From an uncultured bacterium (GTDB taxonomy: Bacteria; Bacillota; Clostridia; Oscillospirales; Acutalibacteraceae), in contig CAJMRT010000019.1 in assembly GCA_905215855.1 (NCBI GenBank), positions 1-36,009 on the forward strand: a stretch of DNA of 36,009 bases, in the 5' to 3' direction. Made by a program: the position numbers and the translations under genes. Positions within the stretch are counted from its first letter, which is position 1, and every line of letters starts with the position of its first letter. The notes under the pieces were generated by a model, which saw only the letters and a list, made by a program, of their open reading frames with translations, did not search any database and had not been told where the DNA came from. Of the stretch, positions 32,146 to 36,009 are shown piece by piece.

Positions 32146-32973
32146 TTGATTACTTCATTGAATGTTGTGTTTCCCGAAAAATGCGGGAAAATAAGGGGAT
32201 TTTTTAACAGGCTGAGAGGGGACAAGGTGTGCGTTGAAATCAAGAGAGCAAGGGGCGTAAGCGTAAAACAGCTTACATACATCTGCCGCAGGCAAAAGGT
32301 TAATCTCAATAAAATTGACAGGGCAATCGGCAGTCAGCGTACAAGACTTTTGTGTTGCGAAGAAATGACTTTTCCGAACGACAGCGGTTACAAGCGATTT
32401 TATTCGCCGCTTTTTTCGGCAAGACTTTGTACTAATATGGCACTTTATGCCCTCGGAAAATTTGATACTCCCGAAAGGCTGACGGTCGGAATTTATGACC
32501 CCGACGCACAATGCACCGACCTTGTTTCATTTGTGTTGAAATATACGGGCAATGTCTGCATTATCACAGACAACGAAGATGTGTTCTATGATGAGCTGAA
32601 TACCATTGCCGAAGAAACGGGTGCGTGTGCCGTTGTTACTCACCACCGTGAACAGCTTTCAAATTGTGACCTTGTCATTGCACCGTTTGAAATTGAAGAA
32701 AATCTGCCTGTAAGAAATGACGCGGTCATCCTCACAAACGGCAGACCTAAGAAAAATATAAAGGGCTTTGTGTATTTTCGCTATTGCTTTAAAATGCCGA
32801 ACGGATTCGCACTTTTGCGGCCTGAGGGATTGTCGGAGGAATACTTCTGCTCAGCACTCTACACACTCGGTTCACAGTACGAACTCGGCTCAATTGTTCC
32901 CGATTTGTGCCGTAACGACAATGAGGCGCAGACAGTGAAATCTCTTTGCAGGTATCTTGCCCGTTTTGCTTGA
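32146..32973 (+). CDS. Unrecognised protein, possible Rossmann-like domain
   Basis: I do not recognise this 275-residue protein. The N-terminal third is basic (GKIRGFFNRLRGD, KRARGVSVKQLTYICRRQKVNLNKID). The middle, from about 105, has alternating strand-helix-strand segments (RLTVGIYDPDAQCTDLVSFVLK, NVCIITDNEDVFYDELNTIAEETG, ACAVVTHHREQLSNCDLVIAPF) resembling a Rossmann-like fold with an acidic residue after the second strand, but no clear glycine motif. It has ten or so Cys, many for its size. No signal peptide or membrane segment. TTG 32146 is 8 bases after GGAGG; that site is locked in the preceding hairpin. The greA promoter's -35 box overlaps its stop codon. Confidence 0.75.
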   Translation: MITSLNVVFPEKCGKIRGFFNRLRGDKVCVEIKRARGVSVKQLTYICRRQKVNLNKIDRAIGSQRTRLLCCEEMTFPNDSGYKRFYSPLFSARLCTNMALYALGKFDTPERLTVGIYDPDAQCTDLVSFVLKYTGNVCIITDNEDVFYDELNTIAEETGACAVVTHHREQLSNCDLVIAPFEIEENLPVRNDAVILTNGRPKKNIKGFVYFRYCFKMPNGFALLRPEGLSEEYFCSALYTLGSQYELGSIVPDLCRNDNEAQTVKSLCRYLARFA

Positions 32974-32998
32974 CAATCAGAGTGAAAAAACCTATAAT
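32970..32998 (+). promoter_or_regulatory. Consensus promoter of greA
   Basis: Perfect TTGACA (32970-32975), 17-base spacer, perfect TATAAT (32993-32998), giving a leader of about 85 bases. The leader holds a hairpin, ATGCCGCATAC (33036-33046) with GTGTGCGGTAT (33058-33068), two wobbles. Confidence 0.88.
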
Positions 32999-33090
32999 AA
33001 ACCTATATGCAGTTTTTTGCTATGTAAAGAATTTTATGCCGCATACGCAAGCCGTGTGTGTGCGGTATTAACTGAAAGGAACGATATAAA

Positions 33091-33573
33091 ATGGCAGCTA
33101 AACCAACAATGCTTACTGCGGAAGGTCTTAAAAATCTTGAAGAGGAGCTTGCAGAATTACAAAATGTCAAGCGTAAAGAAATTGCAGAGAAAATCAAGGT
33201 AGCCCGTTCCTACGGCGACTTGTCCGAGAACAGTGAATATGATGACGCAAAGAACGAGCAGGCTATTATGGAGGCAAGAATCGCTACTATCGAGTCTATC
33301 CTCAAAACTGCTCAGATTATTGATGAGTCTGAAACATCTAACGATAAGGTACACCTCACTTCTGTTGTTACAATCGAAATGGTTGGCACAGACAGACAGA
33401 TGACATACAAAATCGTTGGTTCGGGTTCTAACGAAACAAATCCCGCACAGGGCAAAATTTCAGACGAATCACCTGTCGGCAAGGCTCTCATGGACAGATG
33501 TGTCGGTGATGTTGTTGAGGTTGAAACTCCCGGCGGCGTAAAGGCATTTAAGATTCTTGAAATCTCAAAGTAA
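33091..33573 (+). CDS. greA: Transcription elongation factor GreA
   Basis: Rescues backtracked RNA polymerase by stimulating transcript cleavage through the secondary channel. The 160 residues have the N-terminal coiled coil (about 8-78) with TAEGLKNLEEELAELQNVKRKEIAEKIKVARSYGDLSENSEYDDAKNEQ-type features: the acidic tip DLSENSEYDDAK is intact. A C-terminal FKBP-like domain (about 82-158) has SPVGKALMDRCVGDVVEVETPGG. ATG 33091 follows GAAAGGA. It has an unusually strong promoter and its own terminator, as expected of an abundant housekeeping factor. Confidence 0.97.
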   Translation: MAAKPTMLTAEGLKNLEEELAELQNVKRKEIAEKIKVARSYGDLSENSEYDDAKNEQAIMEARIATIESILKTAQIIDESETSNDKVHLTSVVTIEMVGTDRQMTYKIVGSGSNETNPAQGKISDESPVGKALMDRCVGDVVEVETPGGVKAFKILEISK

Positions 33574-33596
33574 TTTGTTTATCTATTGAATTTTTG

Positions 33597-33630
33597 CTGA
33601 CGGATTCTGCTTTTGCAATCCGTCAGATTT
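33597..33630 (+). terminator. Terminator of greA
   Basis: CTGACGGATT (33597-33606) pairs perfectly with AATCCGTCAG (33617-33626); tail ATTTATT. lysS follows without a clear promoter of its own, so readthrough is likely. Confidence 0.8.
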
Positions 33631-33661
33631 ATTGATGTTGAAAAGAGAGGAATGATTGGAA

Positions 33662-35575
33662 ATGAGTCAGAAGCCACAGCAGACCGGCACAAGCGATGTT
33701 ATCAAGGTCAGATACGAAAAGCTTGACGCCCTCAAAGAAGCAGGCAGAGATCCGTTTGTAATTACAACAAGTGCCCGTGATGTTCTCACGGAAACAATTA
33801 AAAACAATTTTGAAGAGTACGAAGACAAAGATGTATGCGTTGCAGGCCGTTTGCTTTCAAAAAGAGGCAAGGGCAAGGTTTCGTTTATGGACCTTTGGGA
33901 TCGTTCGGGCAAAATCCAGATTTTTGCAAAATTTGACGATCTCGGTGAAGAAGAATACGGTTTCCTTAAAAAGTGGGATATCGGCGATATCGTTGAAGTA
34001 AAGGGCTTTGTTTTCAAAACGCAAATGGGCGAAATTTCTGTTCATGCAAAAGAGGTTAAGCTCCTTTCCAAATCACTCAAACCCCTCCCCGAAAAGTATC
34101 ACGGTCTTACAAATACAGACCTTCGTTACCGTCAGCGTTATGTTGACCTTATTATGAATCCCGAGGTAAAGGATACCTTTGTAAAGCGTTCAAAAATTAT
34201 CGGCAGTATCCGCCGTTACCTTGACAATCAGGGCTTTATGGAGGTTGAAACTCCTATGCTCGTTGCAAATGCCGGCGGTGCGTCGGCTCGTCCGTTCCTT
34301 ACTCACTTCAACGCTCTTGACGAGGATTTAAAGCTCAGAATTTCTCTTGAACTTTACCTCAAAAGACTTATTGTAGGCGGACTTGAAAAGGTTTACGAAA
34401 TTGGCAGAGTATTCCGTAACGAGGGTGTTGACACCCGTCATAACCCTGAGTTTACTCTTATGGAGCTTTATCAGGCATATACCGACTACAACGGTATGAT
34501 GGATCTTACCGAAAACCTCTATCGCCATGTTGCACAGGAGGTTCTCGGCACAACAACAATCACATACAACGGCATTGAAATGGATCTTGGCAAGCCGTTT
34601 GAAAGAATTACAATGCTTGACGCTGTTAAAAAGTATTCAGGCGTTGATTTCAATGAAATTCATTCTGACGAAGAGGCTAAGGCAATTGCTAAGGAAAAGG
34701 GTGTTGAGTTTGAAGAACGCCACAAGAAGGGCGACATCCTCAACCTTTTCTTTGAAGAATTTGCAGAAGAGCATATGATTCAGCCTACTTTCGTTATGGA
34801 TCATCCGATTGAAATTTCTCCGCTTACAAAGAAGAAACCCGAAAATCCCGATTATGTTGAGAGATTCGAGTTCTTTATGAACGGCTGGGAAATGGCTAAT
34901 GCATATTCAGAGCTTAACGATCCGATTGACCAGAGAGAGCGTTTTAAGGCTCAGGAGGCACTTCTCGCACAGGGCGATGATGAGGCTAACACAACCGATG
35001 AGGATTTCCTCAACGCACTTGAAATCGGTATGCCTCCGACAGGCGGTATCGGCTTTGGTATCGACAGAATGTGTATGCTCCTCACAGATTCAGCCGCAAT
35101 CCGTGATGTTCTCCTCTTCCCGACTATGAAGAGCCTTGATTCCGACAAGAAGCCGTCGGGTATTCCGAAAACCAAGGACGCTGTTGTTGAAGAAAAGATT
35201 GATTTTTCAAAGGTGAAGGTTGAGCCTTTGTTTGAAGAATATGTCGATTTTGAAACATTCTCAAAGTCAGATTTCCGTGCAGTAAAGGTTAAGGCTTGCG
35301 AGGCTGTTAAGAAGTCGAAGAAGCTTTTACAGTTCACTCTTGATGACGGCACAGGCACAGACCGCACCATTTTAAGCGGTATTCACGCTTATTATGAGCC
35401 TGAAGAACTGGTTGGAAAGACTCTTATCGCTATCACAAATCTTCCGCCGAGAGCAATGATGGGTATTGACTCCTGCGGTATGCTCCTCAGCGCAGTTCAC
35501 GAAGAAGAAGGCGAAGAAAAGCTCCACCTCCTCATGGTTGATAACCATATCCCCGCAGGTGCAAAGCTCTATTAA
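33662..35575 (+). CDS. lysS: Class II lysyl-tRNA synthetase with C-terminal tRNA-binding domain
   Basis: Charges tRNA-Lys with lysine. The 637 residues contain the OB-fold anticodon domain (about 45-160; VCVAGRLLSKRGKGKVSFMDLWD), class II motif 1 (GFMEVETPML), motif 2 (FRNEGVDTRHNPEFTLMELYQAY) and motif 3 (GGIGFGIDRMCMLL, near 460). The normal enzyme ends near 500. Here about 110 extra residues (about 527-637) form a second OB fold of the Trbp111/EMAPII/MetRS C-terminal type: FSKSDFRAVKVKACEAVKKSKKLL, GIHAYYEPEELVGKTL, NLPPRAMMGIDSCGMLLSA. This should add nonspecific tRNA affinity and perhaps dimerisation. ATG 33662 is chosen; TTG 33656, 5 bases after GAGAGG, is also possible. Confidence 0.95.
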   Translation: MSQKPQQTGTSDVIKVRYEKLDALKEAGRDPFVITTSARDVLTETIKNNFEEYEDKDVCVAGRLLSKRGKGKVSFMDLWDRSGKIQIFAKFDDLGEEEYGFLKKWDIGDIVEVKGFVFKTQMGEISVHAKEVKLLSKSLKPLPEKYHGLTNTDLRYRQRYVDLIMNPEVKDTFVKRSKIIGSIRRYLDNQGFMEVETPMLVANAGGASARPFLTHFNALDEDLKLRISLELYLKRLIVGGLEKVYEIGRVFRNEGVDTRHNPEFTLMELYQAYTDYNGMMDLTENLYRHVAQEVLGTTTITYNGIEMDLGKPFERITMLDAVKKYSGVDFNEIHSDEEAKAIAKEKGVEFEERHKKGDILNLFFEEFAEEHMIQPTFVMDHPIEISPLTKKKPENPDYVERFEFFMNGWEMANAYSELNDPIDQRERFKAQEALLAQGDDEANTTDEDFLNALEIGMPPTGGIGFGIDRMCMLLTDSAAIRDVLLFPTMKSLDSDKKPSGIPKTKDAVVEEKIDFSKVKVEPLFEEYVDFETFSKSDFRAVKVKACEAVKKSKKLLQFTLDDGTGTDRTILSGIHAYYEPEELVGKTLIAITNLPPRAMMGIDSCGMLLSAVHEEEGEEKLHLLMVDNHIPAGAKLY

Positions 35576-35661
35576 GATGATGTAAAAATGTACCGTTTAC
35601 AAAATAGATTGATGCAGAAATCGGTGCAAGCAAGAAAAAATCGCATAATTGGTGCAATGAG

Positions 35662-35692
35662 TGGGCAATTCCAATCGGGATTGCCCATTTTT
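35662..35692 (+). terminator. Terminator of lysS
   Basis: TGGGCAATTCC (35662-35672) pairs with GGGATTGCCCA (35677-35687), one wobble, loop AATC, followed by TTTTT. Confidence 0.92.
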
Positions 35693-35745
35693 AAAATAAA
35701 CAGAAATACAAATCGGTATTTAATGCTTAACGAGGAGGAATAAAC

Positions 35746-35931
35746 ATGGCGAAGAAAGAGGAAAGATTTGAAGTTATATTTAGAGATGGAAGTTCGCTTA
35801 AAGATGAAGGGATTTGACAAATTCTTGTAGATAAGGAGACTGGAGTTAATTATCTTTGTTGGAAATCTGGATACGGGGCTGGTATTACACCTCTTCTGGA
35901 TTCTGAAGGAAAAGTCATAGTTACTAAGTAA
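35746..35931 (+). pseudogene. DUF6440-like small protein gene interrupted by one in-frame TGA
   Basis: GAGGAGG lies 5 bases before an ATG opening a 61-codon frame that is clean except for TGA at 35815-35817 (codon 24). Upstream reads MAKKEERFEVIFRDGSS; downstream reads QILVDKETGVNYLCWKSGYG and ends KVIVTK. The two halves together match the general shape of DUF6440 proteins, in which a Trp or similar residue followed by V-D-K-E-T-G-V-N-Y is expected; TGG to TGA is the simplest explanation. Function unknown. The lesion may be a real nonsense mutation or a sequencing error. TGA ends many intact genes here, so recoding by an altered code is excluded. Confidence 0.7.
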
Positions 35932-35982
35932 AATTAAAGTTTGTAGAATTAAGAAAATCGAAATTTATAAAGGAGAATATTG

Positions 35983-36009
35983 ATGAAATTATTTTTATGT
36001 TCGCACTTT
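35983..36009 (+). CDS. Start of a gene cut by the window edge
   Basis: AAAGGAG at 35969-35975 precedes ATG 35983; nine codons are visible (MKLFLCSHF). This opening resembles that of S51 peptidase / class I glutamine-amidotransferase-like proteins, but nine residues are too few to assign a family. Confidence 0.5.

Noticed and set aside
35815..35817. TGA read as Trp or selenocysteine
   Set aside because: TGA terminates many intact genes here (coaE, the first transketolase subunit, the lysS neighbours), and there is no SECIS-like hairpin right after this codon.

Overview
The window looks like chromosome of an anaerobic gut-type Firmicute, most likely Clostridia, order Oscillospirales (Ruminococcaceae-like). 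The grounds are Gram-positive gene content and strong AGGAGG-type ribosome binding sites, a split transketolase, a secreted protein ending in a type I dockerin, a DUF4830 protein, a fused single-chain PurL, and an FtsEX plus M23 hydrolase operon. This placement is inference from families and gene order, not from a marker-gene tree. Many genes end in TGA, so the standard bacterial code applies.

Layout. 1-5122 is a plus-strand housekeeping run: DUF951 protein, prfA, Sua5-type threonylcarbamoyl-AMP synthase, coaE, a membrane-anchored lytic transglycosylase and an M18 aminopeptidase. 5147-6191 holds a tRNA-Arg(ACG) with its own promoter and terminator, then an array of GTGATAT units and small hairpins feeding into a four-helix-bundle protein gene, the most accessory-looking spot here. 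6192-10245 is a surface and signalling block: a secreted CHAP-SH3b-dockerin protein, a minus-strand LytTR regulator and GHKL sensor kinase pair, and a divergent lipoprotein whose promoter is preceded by two 13-bp direct repeats exactly 20 bp apart. 10368-12138 has a D-2-hydroxyacid dehydrogenase and a HAD phosphatase transcribed divergently, apparently sharing one palindromic -35 box. 12342-16109 is a stand-alone purL.

16288-17384 is an AT-rich two-gene unit, a small helical protein followed by a zeta-toxin-like kinase, probably a toxin-antitoxin pair. 17554-20108 (minus) is a cofactor cluster: coaX, an ECF S component (probably pantothenate) and birA. 20350-22148 is the split transketolase. 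A 42-residue, 11-cysteine peptide gene sits at 22333-22461 (minus), followed by ychF. 23837-26157 has an FlK-like thioesterase, a HAD phosphatase, a DUF4830 protein and an RsuA-type pseudouridine synthase.

26318-28923 has an orphan sugar-ABC ATPase (MsmK/UgpC type) and a CdaR/PucR-type regulator. 29024-32066 is ftsE-ftsX and a secreted coiled-coil M23 peptidase, a cell-division hydrolase module. Then come an unrecognised protein whose Shine-Dalgarno lies inside a hairpin, greA behind a consensus promoter, and lysS with an extra C-terminal tRNA-binding domain. The right edge has a DUF6440-like gene broken by one in-frame TGA and the first nine codons of another gene.

The strongest candidates for a closer look are the hairpin array with its four-helix-bundle gene, the two-component system with its putative operator and lipoprotein target, and the cysteine-rich micro-gene.
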